Source of the DNA: Nonomuraea polychroma
Lineage (GTDB): Bacteria; Actinomycetota; Actinomycetes; Streptosporangiales; Streptosporangiaceae
Direction: 5' to 3'
Length of the DNA stretch: 64,000 nucleotides
NCBI RefSeq assembly: GCF_004011505.1
Contig: NZ_SAUN01000001.1
Coordinates: 11,311,501-11,375,500, forward strand
Shown: piece after piece, positions 1 through 9,608 of the stretch
How the letters are laid out: the number at the start of each line of letters is the position of its first letter
Position numbering within the stretch: position 1 is the stretch's first letter
Program-made: the position numbers and the translations under genes
Notes under the pieces: model-generated
Databases searched by the model: none
The model's input: only the letters and a program-made list of their open reading frames with translations
What the model was told of the DNA's origin: nothing

Positions 1-905
1 TTGGCGCCCGACTGCACGGCCTCGACGGCCACGAAGTCGGCCTCGATGACCATGGCGGACTTCTTGGTGCTGTAGACCTTGCTCACGCAGGTGGGGAAGT
101 CGGTCTGCATCGTGCCGGACGTCCCGTCGACCAGGAACTCCTGCTTGCCGACGATCTGCTGGATCTTCTCCAGCGCGGTCGTCACGGTCGGGTCCGTCCA
201 CGGGATCTCGTGCTTGGCGAGCTTGTCGTAGTTCTCCGGGCCCGCGGTGGACAGATAGACGTTCTCGAAGAGGTCGGTCAGCGTCCAGCCGGAGGCGCCG
301 CAGAGCGAGAACGGCGGCGTGCCGGAGTCGGCGATGGTCTGGGCGTTCTTGACAAGCTCGTCCCAGGTCGTCGCCGGCTGCACGCCGGCGTCGTCGAACG
401 CCTGCGACCGATACCAGACCAGCGACTTGTGCGCGGCCTTGATCAGCACGCCGTAGACCTGGCCGTCGGCGGAGCCGAGCTCCTTCCAGTACGGCGTGTA
501 GTTGGCGTCGATCTCGGCGGTGACGGCGTCGGTGAGCGGCTTGAGCGCCTTCTGCTCGACATACTGCTGCACCAGACCCGGCTGCGGCAGGATGGCCACG
601 TCCGGCGGGCTGCCGGCCTGGATGCGGGGGCCGAGGAAGGCGCCGGTGTCCTCACCGGTGGAGGCGTAGGTGACCTGGGCGCCGGTCTTGTCGGAGAACG
701 CCTTGAGCACTTGCTCGAAGTTCTTCTGCTCGGCTCCGGTCCACTTGGCGGCGACCTCGAGCTTCACGCCCTCGAGGGTCTTGGCGCCGGCGGTCGCGGG
801 CGCGGACCCCGTGGCGGTGGGCTGCGTCGTCGTCGGTGCGTTGCCGCAGGCGGCGACCGCTAGCGCGAGCCCGGCCAGGATCGCTGCTGCTCTGGCTTTT
901 CGCAT
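1..905 (-). CDS. Sugar ABC transporter substrate-binding lipoprotein (3' end outside window)
   Basis: This is an extracellular solute-binding protein that would capture a sugar at the membrane surface and deliver it to an ABC importer. Reading the minus strand from ATG at 905 gives a signal peptide with lipobox V-A-A-C near residue 19, followed by a T/A/P-rich linker. The mature part (for example K-W-T-G-A-E-Q near residue 47 and P-P-D-V-A-I-L-P near residue 85) resembles the AglE/alpha-glucoside-binding group of family 1 binding proteins. About 301 codons are visible and the frame stays open to base 1, so the C-terminus and any permease genes lie to the left. The start is 7 nt past the stop of the upstream binding protein, with a GAGG overlapping that stop, so the two are probably co-transcribed. 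The substrate (alpha-glucoside or trehalose/maltose) is inferred. Confidence 0.85.
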   Translation of the reverse strand, partial: MRKARAAAILAGLALAVAACGNAPTTTQPTATGSAPATAGAKTLEGVKLEVAAKWTGAEQKNFEQVLKAFSDKTGAQVTYASTGEDTGAFLGPRIQAGSPPDVAILPQPGLVQQYVEQKALKPLTDAVTAEIDANYTPYWKELGSADGQVYGVLIKAAHKSLVWYRSQAFDDAGVQPATTWDELVKNAQTIADSGTPPFSLCGASGWTLTDLFENVYLSTAGPENYDKLAKHEIPWTDPTVTTALEKIQQIVGKQEFLVDGTSGTMQTDFPTCVSKVYSTKKSAMVIEADFVAVEAVQSGA

Positions 906-912
906 GGATGCC

Positions 913-2163
913 TCACTGGGTTCTGATGATCTCTTCGAGTTCGGACTTCATGGAGACCGCGACGTCGTCGGCGGACTCGGGGGTGGGGGTGCTGAGGGCC
1001 TTGGCGACCGAGCTCGCGATCACCAGGCTCAGCTGGTTGTAGTTGGCGCTGACCGGACGTGCCTTGGCGGCGAGGATGCTCTCCTTGAGCACCGGCAGGT
1101 ACGGGAAGCGCTTGATCAGGCCTGGATCGTCGTAGAGCTCGGTCCACACGGGAGGGAAGGAACCCTCGGTGAGGACCCTGCGCTCGTTCTCCAGGCTCGT
1201 GAAGTAGCGGATGAACTCCTGGGCGGTCTGCTGGTGCTTGGAGAAGGCGCTGATGGCCAGGTTGGCGCCGCCCAGCGTGCTGGACCCCGGGCCGTTGAGC
1301 CCGGGCAGCCGGGTCACGCCCAGCTTGTCGCCCAGCTTCGCCTTGGCGGGGCCGTAGGCGTGGGGCCAGTTGCGGGCGAAGGCCAGCTCGCCCTCCTGGA
1401 AGGCCAGGCGCGACTCCTCTTCCTTGTAGCTCAGCGACTCCTCGGGGATCCAGCCCTCGCGCAGGCCCTGGAGCAGGAAGTCCAGCGCGACCTCGCCCTT
1501 GGCCGGGTCGAGTGTCACCTCAGTGCCGTCGCGGCTGAGAATCTGCCCGCCGGCCGACTGCACGGCCTCCGAGAAGTTCACGGTCAGCCCCTCATAGGCG
1601 AGGAACTGCCCGGCATAGCCTTCTATGTTGTGCTTTTTCTTGATCTCTCGTGACTGCTCCCGAAGCTCCGCCCACGTTCGCGGCGGCTTCTTGACCAGGT
1701 CGGTCCGGTAGTAGAGCAGCCCCGCGTTGCTGGTGTACGGGACGGCCCAGAGCTTGTCCTTGTAGATCGCCGTCTCCACGACCGGCGGCAGGAACCTGTC
1801 GAGCGGGAACAACCCGCGCTCCAGGGGGATGATCCAGCCGTTCTCCGCGAACTCGGCAGTCCACACCACGTCGAGCCCCAGCACGTCGTAGCGGCTGCTC
1901 TGGGCCTGGAGGTTGGCCACCATCTGGGCACGTTGCTCGTCGGCGGCCTCGGGCAGCTCCAGCAGCGTCACCTTCTCGGCCGGGTGGGCCTGGTTCCAGC
2001 GGTCCAGCAGGGGTTGCAGGTACGCCGTCGTGTCGCGGCCGGTGGCGAACGTGATGGGGCCGGTTCCGCCCGTACCCGTGTCGCCGCCGCCCTCCTCGCC
2101 CGCCGTCGCGCAGCCGCCGGCCGTCAGGAGCACGGCCAGCATGAGCGAAAGCGAGCGCGGCAC
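913..2163 (-). CDS. Family 1 extracellular solute-binding lipoprotein (sugar uptake)
   Basis: A 416-aa lipoprotein that binds a sugar for an ABC importer. It has a short signal peptide ending T-A-G-G-C (Cys18; position -3 is Ala, so the lipobox is slightly atypical), then a Gly/Thr linker and a MalE-like fold. Motifs such as Y-D-V-L-G-L-D-V-V-W-T-A-E-F and W-A-V-P-Y-T-S-N-A-G-L-L-Y-Y-R are typical of the LpqY/ThuE trehalose- and maltose-binding group. The start is GTG at 2163, preceded by GGAGGAAACAGA, a strong ribosome site. It is the first gene of a minus-strand operon and is followed at once by a second, only distantly similar binding protein. A trehalose synthase gene lies 3.7 kb away, so an alpha-glucan or trehalose substrate is plausible but unproven. 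Confidence 0.88.
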   Translation of the reverse strand: MPRSLSLMLAVLLTAGGCATAGEEGGGDTGTGGTGPITFATGRDTTAYLQPLLDRWNQAHPAEKVTLLELPEAADEQRAQMVANLQAQSSRYDVLGLDVVWTAEFAENGWIIPLERGLFPLDRFLPPVVETAIYKDKLWAVPYTSNAGLLYYRTDLVKKPPRTWAELREQSREIKKKHNIEGYAGQFLAYEGLTVNFSEAVQSAGGQILSRDGTEVTLDPAKGEVALDFLLQGLREGWIPEESLSYKEEESRLAFQEGELAFARNWPHAYGPAKAKLGDKLGVTRLPGLNGPGSSTLGGANLAISAFSKHQQTAQEFIRYFTSLENERRVLTEGSFPPVWTELYDDPGLIKRFPYLPVLKESILAAKARPVSANYNQLSLVIASSVAKALSTPTPESADDVAVSMKSELEEIIRTQ

Positions 2164-2208
2164 TCTGTTTCCTCCGTGTTCAGAGTGGTTACATACGTGT
2201 TAGGTAGA

Positions 2209-2246
2209 TGCATTCATGTTATGCACACCTGTAATCTGAAGGTCAA
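2209..2246 (-). promoter_or_regulatory. Promoter and possible operator of the sugar-binding operon
   Basis: On the minus strand TTGACC (complement of 2241-2246) is followed after 17 nt by CATAAC (complement of 2218-2223), a good sigma-70-type promoter. An inverted repeat TGCAT-N7-ATGCA at 2209-2225 overlaps the -10 element and start region, the position expected for a repressor site. The regulator is not identified; the divergent PadR gene is one candidate. Confidence 0.5.
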
Positions 2247-2290
2247 CGGATAACCGCGTAACGCATTCGTAACACAGCGGGAGGTGAGGC

Positions 2291-2797
2291 GTGCGGCTTC
2301 ACCTGCTCGCGCTCCTGGCCAAAGAGCCGGCCCACGGATATGAGCTCAAGCAGGCCCTTGAGCAGACCTTCGGCAGTGCCTACCCCTCGCCGAACATCGG
2401 GCAGATCTACGTGACGCTCGGCAGGCTCGAGAAGGACGGCTTGGTCAGGGCTGTGGACGTGGAGCAGTCCAACCGGCCCAACAAGAAGGTCTACTACCTG
2501 ACCGCCAAGGGCCGCGACCTGCTCACCACCTGGGTGGACGAGCCCACCGAAGGACCCAGGGTACGCGATGAGTTCTTCATGAAGCTCGTGCTCGCCCCGC
2601 TCACCGGCATCGCCGACCGGATGGCGCTGCTCAACCGGCAGCGTCGCCACTACCTCGGGCTCATGAGCGACCTCAACGACCTGCTCTCCCGCACGCCGCC
2701 GACGGACCGGGTGGCCATTCTGCTCATCGAGGGCGCCATGCTGCACCTGCAGGCCGACCTTGACTGGCTGGAGCGGTGTCAGGAGGATCTGGCATGA
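2291..2797 (+). CDS. PadR-family transcriptional regulator
   Basis: A 168-aa winged-helix repressor of the PadR family. The N-terminal domain, about residues 1-75, contains the family pattern L-H-L-L-A-L-L-A-K-E-P-A-H-G-Y-E-L-K, and a helix-wing segment follows with I-Y-V-T-L-G-R-L-E-K-D-G-L-V and the wing lysines N-K-K-V-Y-Y-L-T. The C-terminal half is helical and would dimerise. The start is GTG at 2291 behind a GGGAGGTGAGG ribosome site. Its stop overlaps the start of the following ABC ATPase (ATGA), so it is the first gene of a PadR / ATPase / FtsX-permease operon. PadR proteins commonly control a linked exporter, and that is the likely role here. The ligand is unknown. Confidence 0.9.
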   Translation: MRLHLLALLAKEPAHGYELKQALEQTFGSAYPSPNIGQIYVTLGRLEKDGLVRAVDVEQSNRPNKKVYYLTAKGRDLLTTWVDEPTEGPRVRDEFFMKLVLAPLTGIADRMALLNRQRRHYLGLMSDLNDLLSRTPPTDRVAILLIEGAMLHLQADLDWLERCQEDLA

Positions 2798-3522
2798 GCT
2801 CTGTCCTGAAAACGGTCAATCTGGTCAAGATCTACCAGGATGGCGCGGTGCCCGTGCCTGCCGTGCGCGGGGTGGACCTGCAGGTGGAGGCGGGCGAGTT
2901 CGTCGCGATCATGGGACCGTCCGGGTCGGGCAAGTCCACGCTCGTCCACATGCTGGGCGGGCTCGACACCAGGACGAGCGGCGAGATCTGGCTCGACGGC
3001 AAGCGCGTCGACACGCTCTCGGAGAGCGCCTGGGCGCTGCTGCGGCGCAAGAAGATCGGCTTCGTCTTCCAGTTCTTCAACCTCGTCGCCAACATGACCG
3101 TGGGCGACAACGTCGAGCTGCCCGCGTTGCTGGCCGGAGCCTCGCCCAAGGTGGCCCGCGAGCGCAGGGAGAGCCTGCTGGCCGCGCTCAACCTCACCGA
3201 CCGCGCCGACGCCGCGCCCGCCCAGCTGTCCGGTGGCGAGCAGCAGCGGGTGGCGCTGGCCAGGGCGCTGGCCAACCAGCCCAGCCTGCTGCTGGCCGAC
3301 GAGCCGACCGGCAACCTCGACAGCCGCAACACGCGCGACGTGCTGCGCCTGCTCAGCGAGGTGCACAAGGAGGGGCAGACGATCGTCATGGTCACGCACG
3401 ACGCCCGCGTGGCGAGCCTGGCGGACCGGCTGGTGTCGCTGTTCGACGGGGAGATCGTCGACGACGGCCGCATCGCGCGCCGCCGCACCGGCACCGCCGG
3501 CGAGGTGATCGACCTCCGATGA
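2794..3522 (+). CDS. ABC transporter ATP-binding protein, LolD/MacB type
   Basis: A 242-aa ATPase subunit of a MacB/LolD-type (FtsX-permease) ABC transporter. The Walker A motif G-P-S-G-S-G-K-S-T is at residues 41-49. The signature L-S-G-G-E-Q-Q-R and Walker B L-L-L-A-D-E-P-T-G-N-L-D follow in the second half, with the switch His in V-T-H-D. A longer reading from 2776 is possible. The ATG at 2794 is preferred because AGGAGG lies at 2781-2786 with 7-nt spacing and the ATG overlaps the padR stop as ATGA. The partner permease is at 3599, separated by a short overlapping ORF. Members of this family move lipids, peptides or antibiotics, or act mechanically on the membrane; the cargo here is unknown. 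Confidence 0.92.
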   Translation: MSSVLKTVNLVKIYQDGAVPVPAVRGVDLQVEAGEFVAIMGPSGSGKSTLVHMLGGLDTRTSGEIWLDGKRVDTLSESAWALLRRKKIGFVFQFFNLVANMTVGDNVELPALLAGASPKVARERRESLLAALNLTDRADAAPAQLSGGEQQRVALARALANQPSLLLADEPTGNLDSRNTRDVLRLLSEVHKEGQTIVMVTHDARVASLADRLVSLFDGEIVDDGRIARRRTGTAGEVIDLR

Positions 3523-3602
3523 GCACCACCCCAGCCGACGCCGCCCACGCGCCGCCCTCCGTCCCCGCACTCCAACCCAGGGGAGCGGTGAGCCGCCGAT
3601 GA
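3519..3602 (+). CDS. Possible 27-aa coupling ORF between ABC ATPase and permease
   Basis: This small frame starts at an ATG that overlaps the ATPase stop (ATGA at 3519-3522). Its own stop overlaps the permease start (ATGA at 3599-3602). The product would be a Pro/Ala-rich 27-mer ending in S-R-R with no recognisable domain. It may exist only to carry ribosomes from the ATPase to the permease, since it bridges a 76-nt gap without a free untranslated stretch. It may equally be chance. A GGGGAG lies about 15 nt before the permease ATG. Confidence 0.35.
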   Translation: MSTTPADAAHAPPSVPALQPRGAVSRR

Positions 3603-5852
3603 GCGCCTCGCTGGCGGGGAGCCGGTGGATCAAGGCCGACCTGCGGGCCAGGAAAGGCCAGGCGGTGCTGACCGTGCTCGCCGTGGCCGGGATCGTGGCC
3701 GCGCTGATCACCGCCGCGACCCTGCTCGAGGACGGCACGAACCCGTGGCGGAGCCTGTTCGCCCAGACCGACGGGGCCCACGTCTGGCTCTACACCAAGG
3801 ACAGTCCGCGGGTGGCGCTCAACGGCATCGACGGCGTGACGCAGACCGCGGGCCCGTACCGGTCGGCGCCCGTGACCGTGGCGCAGGACGGCAAGAAGGA
3901 GCCGGCGGCGCTACGCGCGATGCCCGCGACGACGCCGGCGGTCGCGCACCCCGTGGTGGCCGAGGGCAAGTGGCTGGACGCCACCCAGCCCGACGGGGTG
4001 GTCGTCGAGCGGTCGTTCGCGACCGCGCTGCGGCTCAGGGTCGGCGCGCCCTTCACGGTCATCGCGCTCAGCGGCGAGCGCCACACCCTGTACGTGCGCG
4101 GCATCGCCGACTCCGCCGAGCAGGGCTTCTACCCGCAGTGGACGCCCGGCCTGGCCTACGTCCTGCCGGCCATGCTCGACAGGGTCGAGCCCATGCTGGG
4201 CCGCAGCGAGTGGGTGACCGGGCTGCGCCTGGCCGACCCGGACGCCACCCAGGTCGTCGCCCAGCGCGTGGTCGTCATGCTGGAGGACGAGCTGCAGCGG
4301 GTCTACACCTGGCGTGAGGTCAGGGCCGCCATGGAGCTGGACAACCGGCTGCTCGGCACGCTGCTGGCGCTCTTCGGCGTGGTCGGGCTGGTGGCGGCCG
4401 CGCTCGCGCTGGCCAACGCGGCCGGCGGCCGGGTGCTCGGCCAGTTGCGCGACCTCGCCACGCTCAAGTCCATGGGCTTCACCCGGGGCCAGGTCGCGCT
4501 GCTGCTGCTGGTCGAGCACGGCGCGCTCGGGCTGCTGGGCGTCGCGATCGGCGCCGTGGCCGGCTGGGGCGTCATGGCGCTCATGCTCGGCGCGACGTCG
4601 GTGGCGCCGGTGCCCGTGCTGGCCATCATCGGCGGCACGGCTCTGGTGGTGCTCGCCGCCGTGGGCCTGCCCGCCTGGCGCGGCGGGCGTACCCCGCCGA
4701 TTCCCGACGTGCCCGCCGCACCGCCGCGTGGCCGCCTGTCCCGGCTGGCCAGGCTCGCCCTCCTCGTACGCCTGCCGCCCGCCCTCGTCCTCGGCACCAG
4801 GGACGCCTTCACCCGGCGGGTGCCGGCGTTCCTGACGGCGTTCGGGCTGGCCGTGCCGATGATGATGATCACGATCGGTCTGGGCGTGTGGGCCACGCTG
4901 GACGACTTCGCCGACCATCCGGAGCAGGTGGGCCAGCACGCGAGCCTGTACGTCAGGCCGGGCAAGCTGGAGGCGGCCGACGCCAAGCGCATCGCCGAGC
5001 AGGACAGGGACGTCGCCGCGGTCTACCCGGGCACCGACGTCAACGCCCTGGCGCCGGGCGAGGCCCGCTCGGTCCGGGTGCGGGCCATCGGCAGCTCCAC
5101 GGCACCGTACCCGTTCCCCGTGGTCGAGGGCCGCACGTACGGCCGCCAGGGCGAGGCCGTGGCCGGGCAGGGCCTGCTCGACCTGCTGGGCGTCAAGATC
5201 GGCGACCGGGTGCGGCTGACCGTGGGCGGCACGCCGCTGATCGTGCGGATCGTGGGCAGGACCGTCGAGCCCGACCAGGACGGCGAGGTGCTCTCGGTGG
5301 GGCTCGACAGCCTGGCGGCCAAGGACGCGGTGCCGCCCGAGTTCTACGCGCTCGCCCTCAAACCCGGTGCCGACCAGGGGGAGGTGCGCGGCAGGCTGCT
5401 GGCCGAGTCGGCCGAGAGCCTGGACGTGCAGGCCGCGGTCAACCCGGCCGACCGGCTGGCGGTCATCAGGGTGGTGATCGTGGCGCTGATCGCGGTGCTG
5501 ACCTTGATCGGCCTGGCCAACCTGCTCACCGCCAGCGCGCTGGGCCTGCGCGACCACGCCTTCGACCTGGCCGTGCTGAAGGCCATGGGGCTGACACCGC
5601 GCCAGGTCATGGCCACGCTGGTCATGGGCACGGGCCTGCTGGTCGTGCTCGGTGTCGGCGTGGGGGCCGCGGCCGGCATGTCCGTGGTGAAGGGGCTGAT
5701 CGACCTGCAGGGCCACACGAGCGGCGTGGGAGCGGGCATCGGCCGCGCGCCCTCGGCACTGACGCTGGCCATCACCGTCGTGACGGCCGTGGGCACGGCC
5801 CTCGCGGTCGCGCTCATCCCGGCGCGGCGCGCGGCCCGTGCCCAGGTGCCGG

Positions 5853-5866
<14 letters not shown>
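3599..5866 (+). CDS. FtsX-like ABC transporter permease (MacB-type, duplicated FtsX domains)
   Basis: A 755-aa membrane subunit partnering the preceding ATPase. A first membrane segment at about residues 22-41 is followed by an extracytoplasmic MacB-type core. An FtsX domain from about residue 245 contains the coupling helix [18 protein letters not shown] second extracytoplasmic region and a second FtsX domain from about residue 620 carry [15 protein letters not shown]. The internal duplication is typical of large Gram-positive members of the family, which pair with a single small ATPase. The gene ends inside the 3' end of treS on the other strand (14-bp tail-to-tail overlap), so the operon is complete at three real genes. 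Confidence 0.92.
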
Positions 5867-7574
<1,708 letters not shown>

Positions 7575-7693
7575 ATGTCGCTCACAGGAAGAGATGTGGG
7601 CAGGACGAAGTCACCGGTTGCCCCGGCGTTGTTGTCTGGTGACCGCGCCGCCTGGAGTCGTCATCCCTGCGAACTCCATGCCCTAGAACGGGG

Positions 7694-7710
7694 CCGGATT
7701 TGTGATCCGG
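7694..7710. promoter_or_regulatory. Inverted repeat upstream of treS
   Basis: CCGGAT-TTGTG-ATCCGG is a perfect 6-bp inverted repeat with a 5-nt spacer in the 263-bp gap upstream of treS, 120 bp before its start. It could be a repressor site. No other sign of a regulator is seen, and the match could be fortuitous in GC-rich DNA. The rest of this gap holds no gene and no clear terminator. Confidence 0.3.
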
Positions 7711-7837
7711 TGACCCGTTTGTGCGGCGCTTACGGGCCGAACACTACCAGCCCGTTGGCTTTCCGGAACCCGCTTCTGCTGTGCGACGATTAATACCCGC
7801 GAGATCCGTATGTAATCGCCCTGTTACCCAGGGTTCA

Positions 7838-9472
7838 TCAAAACGGTGCCGCGAGATCTGCGAGGTCGTTCTCGAAGTCGCTCAGCCAGAGTCCGAAGAG
7901 TACCAACCCCCGCACCCAGAAGCGGTCATTCCAACCATTGAACCTGGTCAGCGCGTCGGGACCACCCGCGATCAGCTCGTGCAGCTCCTCCGACAACAAG
8001 CCGGGAACCCGGTTGACCACAGTCTCCAGCATGCCGTGCGCATAAATTCGGGCGGGCGCGGCCGTGGACCGCAACGGCACCCGCTGGAGTGGTTGCTTGA
8101 CGACATTCGTGGACGGCAGCGCGGCCACCCGCGGATTGGCCGCGTAGAGCACCTCCCGGTAGAAGCGGCCTTTGTCCTTGCGCGCCACGCCGACCGACAA
8201 CGCGGCGTCGAAGAAGTCCGGGTGGATGAACGGCGCCGCGAACGACGCCTCGGGTCCCACCAAATTGACCGCCGAACGCGCGATGCCGCGCACCGTCCGG
8301 GTGTGCAGAACCGACAGCGGCAGCTCCGCCCGGTGGCCGTGGAGCATGGAGGTGGCCGCCGCGAACTGCTCGCGCACGGTCTCCTCCATCCACTGCGCGG
8401 CGCCCTTGGACAGGAACGGCTGCGAGGGCGCGCCGAGCGACAACGAGCCCAGCACCGCCGCCGAGCGCTCCGCCTGGGTCCTGGCCTCCAGCGCGGCGCC
8501 GCTGACCATGAAGTTCTTCAGCAGCGGGCCGCCGGCCAGCCCGTCGACCAGGATCCGGCCCGCGCCGTGCACCTCCTTGGCGAAAGGCGCGTACCAGGCG
8601 TGGTGCGGCGTCAGGTATTCGAGCCTGCGGGCCACCTCCATCGCGTCCCGCGGATAGTCGGCGGCGTCCTGGGTGACCACCCGGTGCGGGATGCCGAGCT
8701 CCTTGGTGATCGACCTGGCGAAGGCGATGTCGGTGTCGGTGCCGTCGTCCGGGCTCGTCGTCCACGACTCGACGTCGAAGCCCCTGGCCTTGGCCACGCT
8801 CGCCAGCAATCGGGAGTCGTAGCCGCCGCTGACCGGCACGAGCAGCTTGCGCCCGTCGTAATCCTCATAGACCTGGTGCAGCAGCTCGACGATCTCGCCC
8901 GGGCTGATCCACGCCTCGTACGGCTCGGTGCGCAGCCAGCGCGGCAGCCGCCGCTCGGTGGTCACCCGGCCGTGCTGCCACACCAGCGCGCTCGCCCCGG
9001 ACAGCCGCTTGACCTCGGTGTACGGGGTCGCCTCGCCCAGCGGGAACGTCACCTGGATGATCGAGGCCCAGGCCGCCCAGTCGATCGCGATCGGCACCAG
9101 GCTGAGCAGCGGCTGGATCAGCGACGAGAAGTAGACCGCGTCGCCCTGGCGCACGTAGTAGACGTCCACCAGCCCCAGCGCGCCCGTGTGCAGCGTGACT
9201 TTGTCGGCGTCGCCGATCAGGCCCGGGGTCTCGTACGTCTCCGCGACCGTGATCCAGTCCTCCACCGCGGTCGGCCTGCGCTCGCCCCACGCGAACGCGT
9301 ACGAGTCGCCGACCCGGTGGTAGGGCGGCAACGGCGTGGAGCTGAACAACGCCGCCTCGGCCGTCTGGAGCGCCGGGCGCACGCGCGGGCCGGCGGCGGT
9401 CAGCTTGCCGAGTATGGCGGTGTCGATCCGGCCGAGAGCGCCGCAGACATAGGGCCGCACGTTGAACTGCAC
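7838..9472 (-). CDS. Asparagine-synthase-like protein without the N-terminal cysteine
   Basis: A 544-aa protein of the asparagine synthase superfamily, which uses ATP to activate a carboxylate as an acyl-adenylate. The PP-loop S-G-G-Y-D-S is at residues 215-220, and S-P-D-D-G-T-D-T-D follows about 30 residues later, as in AsnB. The N-terminal amidohydrolase-like half (S-G-A-S-A-L-V-W-Q-H-G) is present. Residue 2 is Gln rather than the Cys nucleophile required for glutamine hydrolysis, and the first Cys is residue 10. The protein may therefore use ammonia, another amine, or act like beta-lactam synthetase. It lies next to a glycosyltransferase-like gene and near the GT island, so amidation or ligation of a surface-glycan component is a reasonable guess. 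The start is GTG at 9472. Confidence 0.8.
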   Translation of the reverse strand: MQFNVRPYVCGALGRIDTAILGKLTAAGPRVRPALQTAEAALFSSTPLPPYHRVGDSYAFAWGERRPTAVEDWITVAETYETPGLIGDADKVTLHTGALGLVDVYYVRQGDAVYFSSLIQPLLSLVPIAIDWAAWASIIQVTFPLGEATPYTEVKRLSGASALVWQHGRVTTERRLPRWLRTEPYEAWISPGEIVELLHQVYEDYDGRKLLVPVSGGYDSRLLASVAKARGFDVESWTTSPDDGTDTDIAFARSITKELGIPHRVVTQDAADYPRDAMEVARRLEYLTPHHAWYAPFAKEVHGAGRILVDGLAGGPLLKNFMVSGAALEARTQAERSAAVLGSLSLGAPSQPFLSKGAAQWMEETVREQFAAATSMLHGHRAELPLSVLHTRTVRGIARSAVNLVGPEASFAAPFIHPDFFDAALSVGVARKDKGRFYREVLYAANPRVAALPSTNVVKQPLQRVPLRSTAAPARIYAHGMLETVVNRVPGLLSEELHELIAGGPDALTRFNGWNDRFWVRGLVLFGLWLSDFENDLADLAAPF

Positions 9473-9608
9473 CGGATCTCATCCCTTCGAGACGCTTCCG
9501 CAAAAGAGTATCCTTTGCCGGGCTAAGTGAGCGGAGGCATAGTTTGCGAGCGGAGCGAGCGAACACTCAGACGCAGCGACCTGTCGCCGGGCCGACGAAG
9601 GAGGACCG

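Noticed and set aside
9541-9566. GAGCGGAGCGAGCGAA-type sequence near 9550 and again around 44570
   Set aside because: Looks like a short dispersed repeat of actinomycete intergenic DNA, but with two imperfect occurrences in the window I cannot support a repeat family.
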